From contig CAJFQM010000008.1 in NCBI GenBank assembly GCA_904419075.1, forward strand, positions 1-64,000: DNA of 64,000 bases, written 5' to 3'. This document shows positions 54,615 through 61,746 of the stretch, in pieces (the stretch's first letter is position 1; each line of letters starts with the position of its first letter). The stretch comes from an uncultured Clostridia bacterium. GTDB taxonomy: Bacteria; Bacillota; Clostridia; Christensenellales; Borkfalkiaceae. Made by a program: the position numbers and the translations under genes. The notes beneath the pieces were generated by a model. That model worked only from the letters and a program-made list of their open reading frames with translations, was not told the origin of the DNA and searched no databases.

Positions 54615-55682
54615 ATGGCATATTTAAGTAAATTTCTCTCCTCGCTTTCGCCGTATACGGCGGGGGAGCAGCCGAAGGATAAGCGGTATGTCAAGCTGAA
54701 TACCAATGAAAATCCCTATCCGCCGTCCCCGAAGGTATCGGCCGCGCTCCGCGCGTTCGATACGGAAAATTTGAAGCGTTATCCCGCGCCCGACGCAGAC
54801 GCCTTGCGGGAAGCGATCGCCCGCGCGGAGGGCGTGGAAAGAGACAACGTATTTTGCGGCAACGGCAGCGACGAAGTGCTCGCGCTCTGCGTGCGCGCGT
54901 TTTTCGACTCGGACGGAAAGGGCGCGGCGTTTGCGGATTTGACGTATTCCTTTTATCCCGTGTTCTGCTCGTTTTTTTCCGTGCCGTATAAGACGGTCGC
55001 GCTGAAAGAGGATTATACGATGAATCTTTCCGCTTTGACGAAGCAGGACGCGCAGGGAATTTTAATCGCCAATCCGAACGCTCCTACGGGTATCGGAATC
55101 CCCCGTAAGGAAATGGAAGCGTTCGTGCGGGACAATGCGGACAAAATCGTGATAGCGGACGAAGCGTATATGGGTTTTTACGGGGAAAGCCTCGCGCTGC
55201 TCACAAAGGAATATAAAAATCTGTTGGTCGTCAAGACGTTTTCCAAATACTATTCTCTGGCGGGAATCCGCTGCGGTTACGCGCTGGGGGATAAGGAGCT
55301 GATCCGCGGCCTGTTTACGGCGAAGGACTGTTTCAATTCCTATCCCGTGGACGCGCTGTGTCAGACGGCCTGTGCGGCGGCGGTCTTAGACGGGGAATAT
55401 TACGAACGCGCGGCGGAAAAGGTGAAATCGGAGCGCGCGCGCCTTCGCGGCGAGCTTTTGAAGCTCGGATTTTTCGTGCCCGAAAGCGCGGCGAATTTCC
55501 TGTTCGCGGGGTATCCCCGTCTGGGCGGGAGGAGCATATACGAGGGACTCAAAGCCCGCGGCGTGCTGGTGAGATTTTTCGATACTCCGAAGCTGAAAGA
55601 CTTCTGCCGCATCACAGTGGGAACGAAGGAGGAAAACGACGCGCTGCTTTCCGCATTGAAGGAAATTTTGAGGGATTTATAA
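54615..55682 (+). CDS. hisC: Histidinol-phosphate aminotransferase
   Basis: A 355-residue PLP enzyme (aminotransferase fold I). Seen: YVKLNTNENPYPPSPKV, FCGNGSDEVLALC, ANPNAPTGIGIP, VIADEAYMGF and the Schiff-base Lys in VVKTFSKYYSLAGIRCGYAL near residue 215. It completes the histidine pathway missing from the his operon at 26605-33241. AAAGAGGTG is the ribosome site. It is co-directional with tsaD and the metal permease. Confidence 0.92.
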   Translation: MAYLSKFLSSLSPYTAGEQPKDKRYVKLNTNENPYPPSPKVSAALRAFDTENLKRYPAPDADALREAIARAEGVERDNVFCGNGSDEVLALCVRAFFDSDGKGAAFADLTYSFYPVFCSFFSVPYKTVALKEDYTMNLSALTKQDAQGILIANPNAPTGIGIPRKEMEAFVRDNADKIVIADEAYMGFYGESLALLTKEYKNLLVVKTFSKYYSLAGIRCGYALGDKELIRGLFTAKDCFNSYPVDALCQTACAAAVLDGEYYERAAEKVKSERARLRGELLKLGFFVPESAANFLFAGYPRLGGRSIYEGLKARGVLVRFFDTPKLKDFCRITVGTKEENDALLSALKEILRDL

Positions 55683-55686
55683 TGCC

Positions 55687-56790
55687 ATGAGGGAGGTTTC
55701 GTCGGCGCTTTTCGGGAGTGAAATTCTGACGGGAGATCTGGAAGATTTTCCCGCTCTGCTTTCCGCCCGTTTTCCCTTCGGAAAATATCTCGTACTCACC
55801 GACGAAGAAAGCGCGTTTCCCGTGCTGGAAACGCTGAAAAATCTGCCGAAAAAGATACAGCTCGTCGTGGGGAGCGAAGACGACGCGGTGCCGCTCTTTC
55901 ACCTTTCCGACGGGATTACCTGCGTGGTCGGGGCGGGGAAAGCGTGCTCTTTGGGACGGTATTTTGCCGCCGCGCGCGCTCTGCCGTTCGTCGCCGTCTG
56001 CACTTCGCCCGAGCCGTTCGGTTTGTTCCGTGCGCACGCGCGGGTTTTTTCGGGCAAGAAAGAAGTAATTTATCCCGTTCCGCCTCCCGCGCTCGTTTAC
56101 GGCGGCGCGAGGGAGCTGTCGGAGAACGAAAGGGGACAAATGCGGGCGAGGGCGTTTCTCGTCGCTTGTTCGCTGTCGGTATTTTGCCGCCGCGCCTTAA
56201 AGGCGGTCGGGCTTCCCGTGTCCGAGGTCGACTCTTCGGAAAATTCGGAAGCGCTCTTGTCCGCTTCGGCAAAGTGTTTTTCCGAGGACGCAGAGACGCT
56301 GTTTTTTGCGGTTACGGCGGCGGAATACTGTTTTCGTTCGGGGTATCCCGAAGGGGAAATTTTCGCGTTTCGGGACGCGGCGGAAAAAATTTCGGGAAAA
56401 TCCGATTTGCTCGCCCCGTGTTGTAAAGTGCTTTCGGACGCTTACGCGCTGTTTTTCGAGAGCGGGTTTTACCGCGGCGGGAAGGTGGATTATAACGGGC
56501 GGCGGGAAGCGGCGGAAAAGCTCGCGCAAGGGACGGATATTTTTGTCGGAGAGAGCGTCGTTCCCTCGTTGAACGAGCTCGAAAAATACGAAAAAAACTT
56601 CGAAGAGGCGCGAAAGAAAATATTGCCCGCAATCTCAGGCATACAAAGGGATTGCCGCATTTTCAAAGAAGAAATCGGAAACGATGTTTTTCGCATTTTC
56701 GCCGATGTTTTGAAATTGCTTCCCGAATTGTCGCAATCCCTTATGCCATACGGGATTGCGGCACTGATGAGAGATTTTTCCCTGTTATAA
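55687..56790 (+). CDS. DHQ synthase / Fe-ADH-like protein without obvious metal ligands
   Basis: A 367-residue protein. The N-terminal half matches the Rossmann-like part of the dehydroquinate synthase / iron-ADH superfamily: KYLVLTDEES, then CVVGAGKACSLGRYFAAARALPFVAVCTSP, corresponding to the GGGK...D and PT-S/A loops of glycerol dehydrogenases. The C-terminal all-helical half keeps the shape (YPEGEIFAF where relatives have HGExVAFG) but lacks the conserved His metal ligands. It could be a degenerate enzyme or bind a different cofactor. ATG 55687 starts five bases after the hisC stop. Substrate unknown. Confidence 0.6.
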   Translation: MREVSSALFGSEILTGDLEDFPALLSARFPFGKYLVLTDEESAFPVLETLKNLPKKIQLVVGSEDDAVPLFHLSDGITCVVGAGKACSLGRYFAAARALPFVAVCTSPEPFGLFRAHARVFSGKKEVIYPVPPPALVYGGARELSENERGQMRARAFLVACSLSVFCRRALKAVGLPVSEVDSSENSEALLSASAKCFSEDAETLFFAVTAAEYCFRSGYPEGEIFAFRDAAEKISGKSDLLAPCCKVLSDAYALFFESGFYRGGKVDYNGRREAAEKLAQGTDIFVGESVVPSLNELEKYEKNFEEARKKILPAISGIQRDCRIFKEEIGNDVFRIFADVLKLLPELSQSLMPYGIAALMRDFSLL

Positions 56791-56840
56791 AAAATCGCCC
56801 TTGAAAATCAGTTTTTTCAATGCGAATTGCGGGTAATTTT

Positions 56841-57326
56841 ATGAAGAAAAGCGAAGTGTATGAATATCTGAATTCCCGAAATATCCGATTTGAAACGACG
56901 GAGCATGAGCCCGTGTTTAATATGGCGGAAGCCGCTTCCGTCCCGTTGCCCTATCCCGACGCCGAGGCAAAAAATCTCTTTGTGAGAGACGGCAAAAAGA
57001 ATTACTATCTCCTCGTCGTCAAGGGAAACAAGAGAGTGAATTTGAAAAAATTCAGGCGGGAGAACGGAATCGGGGCTTTATCGTTTGCTTCCGAACAGGA
57101 ATTAACGGCCGTTTTGGGATTGACTCCGGGCTCGGTTACTCCGCTCGGTATCCTCAACGATACGGAACATAAGGTGCAGTGCTTTATTGACAAAGAATTT
57201 ACGGAGGACGCGGGACTGATAGGCGTTCACCCGAACGATAACACGGCCACGGTCTGGCTGAAAACGCGGGATTTGATCGACTTGATAAAAGAGAACGGAA
57301 ATACTGTGCATACGGCGGAATTCTGA
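56841..57326 (+). CDS. YbaK/ProX-type aminoacyl-tRNA deacylase
   Basis: A 161-residue stand-alone editing domain. Seen: FETTEHEPVFNMAEA, AEAKNLFVRDGKKNYYLLVVKGNKRVNLKKFR (with the conserved Lys), GLTPGSVTPLGILND and GVHPNDNTATVWL. Length and motifs fit ProX/PrdX, which hydrolyses Ala-tRNA(Pro). ATG 56841 is preferred, although the Shine-Dalgarno is weak; ATG 56820 adds seven residues. Confidence 0.93.
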   Translation: MKKSEVYEYLNSRNIRFETTEHEPVFNMAEAASVPLPYPDAEAKNLFVRDGKKNYYLLVVKGNKRVNLKKFRRENGIGALSFASEQELTAVLGLTPGSVTPLGILNDTEHKVQCFIDKEFTEDAGLIGVHPNDNTATVWLKTRDLIDLIKENGNTVHTAEF

Positions 57327-57351
57327 TCTGAAAAAGCCGAAGAGGAAAAAT

Positions 57352-58143
57352 ATGACGATCGAGGAACTTATACAAAAGACAAAAGTATTTCTTTTAGACA
57401 TGGACGGCACGATTTATATGGACGAGACGCCGATCGGAGAGATGAAAAAGACGCTCTCCCTGCTTCGGGAAAAGGGGAAAAAGCTGGTGTATTGCACGAA
57501 CAATTCTTCCAAAACTCCCGAAGAATACAGAGAAAAGCTCGCAAAAATAGGGTTTTGGGATTCGCGGGATTTCGTGTATACTTCGGGAACGGCGACGGCG
57601 GAATATCTCAAAAAATACCATGCGGGAAAGAGAGTTTATCTTTTGGGCAGAGAGGCGTTGAAGGCGGATTTTTTCGCCCGCGGAATACCGCTCGACGAAG
57701 AGAATCCCGAGGTCTGCGTATTGGCTTACGACACCGAAGTGACCTTTGAAAAGCTCAAAAAATTCAACGAATTTCTTGTAAACGGCTGTTTTTATGCGGC
57801 GACTCACCCCGATGCAGTCTGTCCCGCAAAGGGCGTGTTTCCGCCCGACGTCGGTTCCTTTATCAAATTGTTCGAGTGTTCGTCTCATCGGCTCCCCGAC
57901 GTCGTTTGCGGCAAACCGCATAAAATGATGGGCGAGGCGCTCGAAGGGCTTCTGGACGCGAAAAACGACGAAATCGCCATGGTCGGAGACCGTCTGCATA
58001 CCGATATTCGGTTTGCAAATAACAGCGGCTTTACGGGCGTTCTGGTGCTTTCGGGGGAGACGACGAAGGAGATGCTCCAAGGTTCAAAAGACAGGCCGGA
58101 CATCGTATTGGATTCCCTGAACGACGTCGCCGCATATCTTTAA
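57352..58143 (+). CDS. HAD-IIA (NagD/PNPP-like) phosphatase
   Basis: A 263-residue hydrolase. The nucleophile motif FLLDMDGTIYMD is at about residues 13-24; motif II YCTNNSSKTPEEY; the C2 cap in the middle (VCVLAYDTEVTFEKLKKF); motifs III/IV CGKPHKMMGEAL and MVGDRLHTDIRF. Such enzymes dephosphorylate small metabolites (nucleotides, sugar phosphates, phosphoglycolate); substrate unknown. GAAGAGGAAAA precedes the ATG. A role as the missing histidinol phosphatase is not supported by sequence. Confidence 0.93.
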   Translation: MTIEELIQKTKVFLLDMDGTIYMDETPIGEMKKTLSLLREKGKKLVYCTNNSSKTPEEYREKLAKIGFWDSRDFVYTSGTATAEYLKKYHAGKRVYLLGREALKADFFARGIPLDEENPEVCVLAYDTEVTFEKLKKFNEFLVNGCFYAATHPDAVCPAKGVFPPDVGSFIKLFECSSHRLPDVVCGKPHKMMGEALEGLLDAKNDEIAMVGDRLHTDIRFANNSGFTGVLVLSGETTKEMLQGSKDRPDIVLDSLNDVAAYL

Positions 58144-58168
58144 GGGAAGAATAAAGAAAGAGAAGTGT

Positions 58169-58200
58169 TTGAAAGTGCGCGAAAATGCGTTATATATAAT
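58169..58200 (+). promoter_or_regulatory. Candidate promoter for the sigma-factor operon
   Basis: TTGAAA (58169-58174) with TATATA (58191-58196, 16-bp spacer) overlapping TATAAT (58195-58200, 20-bp spacer). I see no clear sigma-B or sigma-F type promoter. Confidence 0.5.
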
Positions 58201-58229
58201 TATAAGACCGTTAAAGGGAGGTTTTCAGC

Positions 58230-58538
58230 ATGAAGGAAGTGGAAATCAAGGGCGCGGAAGCGGGAAAATTGACCGTCGCTTTGAGCGGAGACATCGATTC
58301 GGGAAATGCGGACGAATTTTATTCCGACGTAATTTCGGCATACAGGCAAAATCCCGCGGATATCGTATTCGACTGCGCCGAACTGAATTTTATCGACAGC
58401 ACGACGTTGGGGACGTTCGTTAAGATTCTCAAAAACGCAAAGACGGACGGACATAATATCATTCTCAGAAATTTACAGCAGAAGATCAAAAAACTCTTTA
58501 TGATTTGTTCCCTGAATACGATTATGGAGATTGAATGA
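58230..58538 (+). CDS. STAS-domain anti-anti-sigma factor
   Basis: A 102-residue single STAS domain like SpoIIAA/RsbV. KLTVALSGDIDSGNADEFY is near the start, then IVFDCAELNFIDSTTLGTFVKIL, in which the Ser or Thr of DSTT is the expected phosphorylation site. The unphosphorylated protein would bind an anti-sigma kinase and free the sigma factor. AAAGGGAGG is the ribosome site. It is first of four tightly spaced genes ending with a HATPase. Confidence 0.93.
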   Translation: MKEVEIKGAEAGKLTVALSGDIDSGNADEFYSDVISAYRQNPADIVFDCAELNFIDSTTLGTFVKILKNAKTDGHNIILRNLQQKIKKLFMICSLNTIMEIE

Positions 58539-58897
58539 CCATGGAAAACTTTTGCGTTTCTTTGCCTTTATCCAGCGAATATCTTACGACGGTCCGGCTG
58601 ACTACCGGCGGACTTTGCGCGCTTTGCGGTTTCGACGTGGATTCGGCCGAGGATTTCAAAGTGTGCGTCACCGAAAGCCTCCTGATTCTCAAACGCAACG
58701 GGTTCCGCGCGGCCGATATTTCCTTCCGCACGGGCGAGTCGCTTGCCTGTACCGTTTCCGGCAAGGAAAAGGGGGAACCCGAAGAAAAAACGGCGGACGA
58801 CGACATTTCTTATGCGTTGTTGAATGCGCTTTTGGGAAATGCGGAATTTATAAAAGACAACGCAGGCACGGTACAGACCATCGCCTTTGAAGCGTGA
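58535..58897 (+). CDS. Degenerate RsbW/SpoIIAB-like protein
   Basis: A 120-residue protein overlapping the STAS stop by ATGA (ATG 58541 is an alternative start). Its N-terminal half (SLPLSSEYLTTVRLTTGGLC, then AEDFKVCVTESLLIL) matches RsbW helices. The kinase N-box, normally ExxxNAxxH, is ESLLILKRN here, with the Asn absent. A clear ATP-lid glycine motif is also missing. It probably binds the sigma factor or STAS protein without hydrolysing ATP, or it has lost function. Inference rests on residue alignment by eye. Confidence 0.7.
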   Translation: MTMENFCVSLPLSSEYLTTVRLTTGGLCALCGFDVDSAEDFKVCVTESLLILKRNGFRAADISFRTGESLACTVSGKEKGEPEEKTADDDISYALLNALLGNAEFIKDNAGTVQTIAFEA

Positions 58898-58916
58898 GCG
58901 GGACGGGTTTTCCATT

Positions 58917-59654
58917 ATGGCAGAAGAAACGATCAACGAGCTGTTCGAGCGATACAAAGAGACCGGTTCGAGGGAGCTGCGCAATAAAATCGCCGAAAAA
59001 TACCTCTACATAGCCGACATTCTCGCAAAAAAATTCGTGGGGCGGGGTGTGGAATACGACGATCTGAAACAGGTGGCTTCCCTCGCGCTGTTGAAGGGAA
59101 TCGACCGTTTCGATCCCTCTCTCGGCATGCAGTTTACCACTTTTATCACGCCTACCATCGCCGGAGAAATTAAAAACTATTTCAGGGACCGTTCCAGAAT
59201 TATCAAACTCCCTCGTCGGCTCAGCGAAATCAGCGCCTCCGTGCGCGAATTTTCCGCCGAATACGAAGGAAAAAACGGCTCAAAGCCCAGCATACGCGAG
59301 ATTGCCGACGGACTTTCGCTCTCGGAAGAAGAAGTCGTCCGCGCACTGGAAGTGGGCGGGACGGTCTCCCTCGACGGCGTGGCGAATTCGGGGGAGGACG
59401 ATTCCGAGCATTCCCTCTATGCGCTCCTGCCTGACAACGACGACAAATACGAGCGTCTCGAAATCAAAGACGCCCTGCGTTCGGCCATGAAGGATTTGTC
59501 CGATACGGAAAAGGCGCTGATCAAGTACCGCTACGGGGAAGAATTGTCCCAGAGCGAGACGGCCAAACGCTTGGGCGTTTCACAGATGTTCGTTTCGAGA
59601 ATGGAAAGAAAACTTTTGGCTAAACTCAAAGAAAATCTGAAAGATTCCGTCTGA
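58917..59654 (+). CDS. SigB/SigF/SigG-type RNA polymerase sigma factor
   Basis: A 245-residue sigma-70 family factor without region 1. Region 2: NKIAEKYLYIADILAKKF, GVEYDDLKQVASLALLKGIDRFDP, MQFTTFITPTIAGEIKNYFRD. Region 3: KPSIREIADGLSLSEEEVVRAL. Region 4: LSDTEKALIKYRYGEELSQS, then ETAKRLGVSQMFVSRMERKLL, the helix-turn-helix. Length and motifs match SigB and sporulation SigF/SigG. ATG 58917 is 20 bases past the previous stop with only a weak GGACGGG; a TTG at 58887 would add ten residues. Confidence 0.93.
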   Translation: MAEETINELFERYKETGSRELRNKIAEKYLYIADILAKKFVGRGVEYDDLKQVASLALLKGIDRFDPSLGMQFTTFITPTIAGEIKNYFRDRSRIIKLPRRLSEISASVREFSAEYEGKNGSKPSIREIADGLSLSEEEVVRALEVGGTVSLDGVANSGEDDSEHSLYALLPDNDDKYERLEIKDALRSAMKDLSDTEKALIKYRYGEELSQSETAKRLGVSQMFVSRMERKLLAKLKENLKDSV

Positions 59655-59680
59655 AAAACGGAAGTTTCGGGGGCAGAGAT

Positions 59681-60067
59681 ATGTTCGTGGAAGTAAAAAA
59701 TTTTGAAGCGCTGAGAGCGGCGATGAAACAGCTTTGCGACTTTCTCGAAGAACGCGACGTGCCTGAGGACAGCGTATTCGACAGCAAATTGGTGGTCAGC
59801 GAGCTCGTCAGCAACGTATTGCAGCACTCCGACGGAGCGGCTTTTCTGGAAGGCGAAATCCGCGGGAATTTTATCGAATTGAAGGTAAGTTCGACCGTGC
59901 GGTTTTGCCCGCCGGAAGAAAGCCGCTGTTCGGACGTATATGCCGAAAGCGGCCGCGGACTGTTTATCGTGGACAGCGTATGTACCGAGCGTTCCTTTAC
60001 GGAGGACGGGGGAATAAAAGTACTGATTAAAATTTCCGGAAGAGCGTCTCTGCCGGACGACGATTAA
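59681..60067 (+). CDS. HATPase_c_2 anti-sigma kinase (RsbW/SpoIIAB-like)
   Basis: A 128-residue GHKL-fold protein. The N-box VSELVSNVLQHS near residue 42 keeps the Glu and Asn that bind Mg-ATP, and SGRGLFIVD near 90 supplies the glycine-rich G2 box. The overall pattern is that of an anti-sigma serine kinase. It lies 26 bases after the sigma gene with GGGGGCAGAG as ribosome site, and closes the operon at a strong terminator. It is the intact counterpart of the degenerate gene at 58535. Confidence 0.9.
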   Translation: MFVEVKNFEALRAAMKQLCDFLEERDVPEDSVFDSKLVVSELVSNVLQHSDGAAFLEGEIRGNFIELKVSSTVRFCPPEESRCSDVYAESGRGLFIVDSVCTERSFTEDGGIKVLIKISGRASLPDDD

Positions 60068-60097
60068 ACGTCCTCCGTACGGAGGACGTTGTTTTTT
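60067..60097 (+). terminator. Terminator of the sigma-factor operon
   Basis: A 24-base perfect palindrome (60067-60090, arms AACGTCCTCCGT/ACGGAGGACGTT) overlapping the final stop, followed by GTTTTTTG. Confidence 0.85.
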
Positions 60098-60139
60098 GAA
60101 CAAATATTATTCAGAAAAAGTATTTTGAGGAGAAAAAGT

Positions 60140-60802
60140 ATGGATATTTCAGAAGCGATGAAGGCAAGGCATTCCGTGAGAAGGTATTCCGACAGGCCGA
60201 TCCCCGAAGAGATCGTCGGAATTCTGAAACAGGAAGCGGAAAACTGCAATCTGAAAAGCGGGCTGCACATTCAGGTGGTCACCGACGAGGAAAAAGCCTT
60301 TGAAGGCTTTATGGCGCACTATGGGAATTTCCGCGGCGTTAAGAATTATATTGCTTTGGTCGGAAAGAAATCGGACGAAGAAAAGGCGGGATATTTCGGA
60401 GAACATCTCGCCTTGAAGGCACAGGCGCTGGGCCTGAATACCTGCTGGGTTGCTCTGACGTTCAAAAAGAGCGCCTGCAAAAGAAATTGCAGGATAGAAA
60501 AAGGGGAAAAGCTGCTGTGCGTTCTCGCTCTCGGCTACGGCGCCACGCAGGGCGTTCCGCATAAAAACCGCGCGGCGGAAGAAATTGCGCCCGCTCTTTC
60601 TTCCGCGCCCGATTGGTTCCGGAACGGGACGGAGGCGGCCCTGCTCGCGCCTACCGCCCTCAATTCGCAGAAGTTTCGTTTGGAAACAGAAGGGAACAAG
60701 GTACGCGTAAGCGCTTGGGGACCTTGCGCACAGTTAAATCTCGGAATCGTAAAATATCACTTTGAAGCGGGCGCGGGAAAAGAAAATTTTCAGTGGGCGT
60801 AA
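60140..60802 (+). CDS. Nitroreductase-family protein
   Basis: A 220-residue flavoprotein of the nitroreductase fold. MKARHSVRRYSDRPIPEEIV has the FMN-phosphate-binding Arg-His-Ser-x-Arg. GEHLALKAQALGLNTCWVALT and LCVLALGYGATQGVPHK are the later core. The last 40 residues (APTALNSQKFRLETEGNKV, later CAQLNLGIVKYHFE) fit the TM1586-like, NAD(P)H-free subgroup. GAGGAGAAAAAG is the ribosome site. It likely reduces nitro or quinone compounds; the substrate is unknown. Confidence 0.9.
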   Translation: MDISEAMKARHSVRRYSDRPIPEEIVGILKQEAENCNLKSGLHIQVVTDEEKAFEGFMAHYGNFRGVKNYIALVGKKSDEEKAGYFGEHLALKAQALGLNTCWVALTFKKSACKRNCRIEKGEKLLCVLALGYGATQGVPHKNRAAEEIAPALSSAPDWFRNGTEAALLAPTALNSQKFRLETEGNKVRVSAWGPCAQLNLGIVKYHFEAGAGKENFQWA

Positions 60803-60909
60803 ACGGAAGCGGAGGGGAAAACTTCCAACCGAAAACGGGGCCTAAAATTCGGATTTCAAAGAATGTGGGCGGACAGGAAAGATAAGCGCGATTTACGAAA
60901 GGAGGAAAT

Positions 60910-61665
60910 ATGTTTCTCGACGGTGTACGATTTCCGAAGGAGGAGGAAAATTATCCCTTTTCCTGCGTACGAAACGCGGAAGAACTCAGATTGACGAGCG
61001 CGGTTTCTCTGTTCTGCGGAGGAAACGGAGCGGGAAAGACGACTCTGATCGAACTGATCGCCCAAAAATACGGCTGCCCGTTTATCGGAGAGGGGAGGGA
61101 AAAATTCCCCAAGGCGCTGCTGAACAAAATACAGATTTCCAAAACGCAATTTCCTAAGCAGGTTTTTCGCTTTTCCGCGGAAGAGTTTATGAGCTATACG
61201 CTGTGGCAGAAGAGAGCGGCGCGGGAAGCGAAAGAGGAGATAGAACGGGCTAAACGGGAATTTAAGGGCGTGGCGGCGGGATTTGCCGCTATGCCGTATT
61301 TCAGAACGTTGGCGGAAATCAAAAATATGTACGGACGGGAACTGACGGAATGTTCTCACGGGGAAGGATTCATAGAATTCTTTAAGAGCCGCGTGAGAGA
61401 AGGAGGACTCTATTTCCTCGACGAACCCGAAGGCGCGCTTTCCTATGAAAATCAGTATCGTCTCGGCTTTCTTATCCGCGAACGAGCAAAGGAAAACTGC
61501 CAATTCGTCATCGCTACTCATTCGCCCGTTTTGCTTTTAATTCCCGATGCGACTATATACGAGATAAAGGACGGAGCCGTTCAAAAAAAGGATTTTGACG
61601 ACTTGGAGGATATTCGCTTTTTGGAAATGTTTTTAAGGCGCCGTGGAAAGAATATGTTTGACTGA
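60910..61665 (+). CDS. AAA-type (ABC-like) single ATPase
   Basis: A 251-residue protein of the AAA_21/SMC-like ABC ATPase family. Walker A CGGNGAGKTTLIEL is near residue 40, the signature-like SHGEGF near 158, Walker B LYFLDEPEGALS near 175 and the H-loop FVIATHSPVLLLIP near 200. It has no membrane-spanning partner nearby. Such small ATPases have roles from DNA repair to phage defence, none of which can be assigned here. AAAGGAGG is the ribosome site. Confidence 0.88.
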   Translation: MFLDGVRFPKEEENYPFSCVRNAEELRLTSAVSLFCGGNGAGKTTLIELIAQKYGCPFIGEGREKFPKALLNKIQISKTQFPKQVFRFSAEEFMSYTLWQKRAAREAKEEIERAKREFKGVAAGFAAMPYFRTLAEIKNMYGRELTECSHGEGFIEFFKSRVREGGLYFLDEPEGALSYENQYRLGFLIRERAKENCQFVIATHSPVLLLIPDATIYEIKDGAVQKKDFDDLEDIRFLEMFLRRRGKNMFD

Positions 61666-61703
61666 AAAAACAGATGAAATGTCTCAAAAAAATATTAATA
61701 AAA

Positions 61704-61732
61704 ACAGCCCGACCTTTTCAAGGTCGGGCTGT
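61704..61732. terminator. Bidirectional terminator between the ATPase and the membrane protein
   Basis: A 13-bp stem ACAGCCCGACCTT (61704-61716) with AAGGTCGGGCTGT (61720-61732). The minus strand has the better T run. Confidence 0.85.
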
Positions 61733-61746
61733 CACTTTCAGGAAAA

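Noticed and set aside
57352-58143. Missing histidinol-phosphatase
   Set aside because: Motifs are those of the HAD-IIA NagD/PNPP group, which is not known to act on histidinol phosphate. Proximity to hisC alone is not enough.
60910-61665. Phage-defence ATPase of an OLD/retron/Septu type
   Set aside because: Only one small ATPase is present, with no nuclease, reverse transcriptase or toxin partner beside it.
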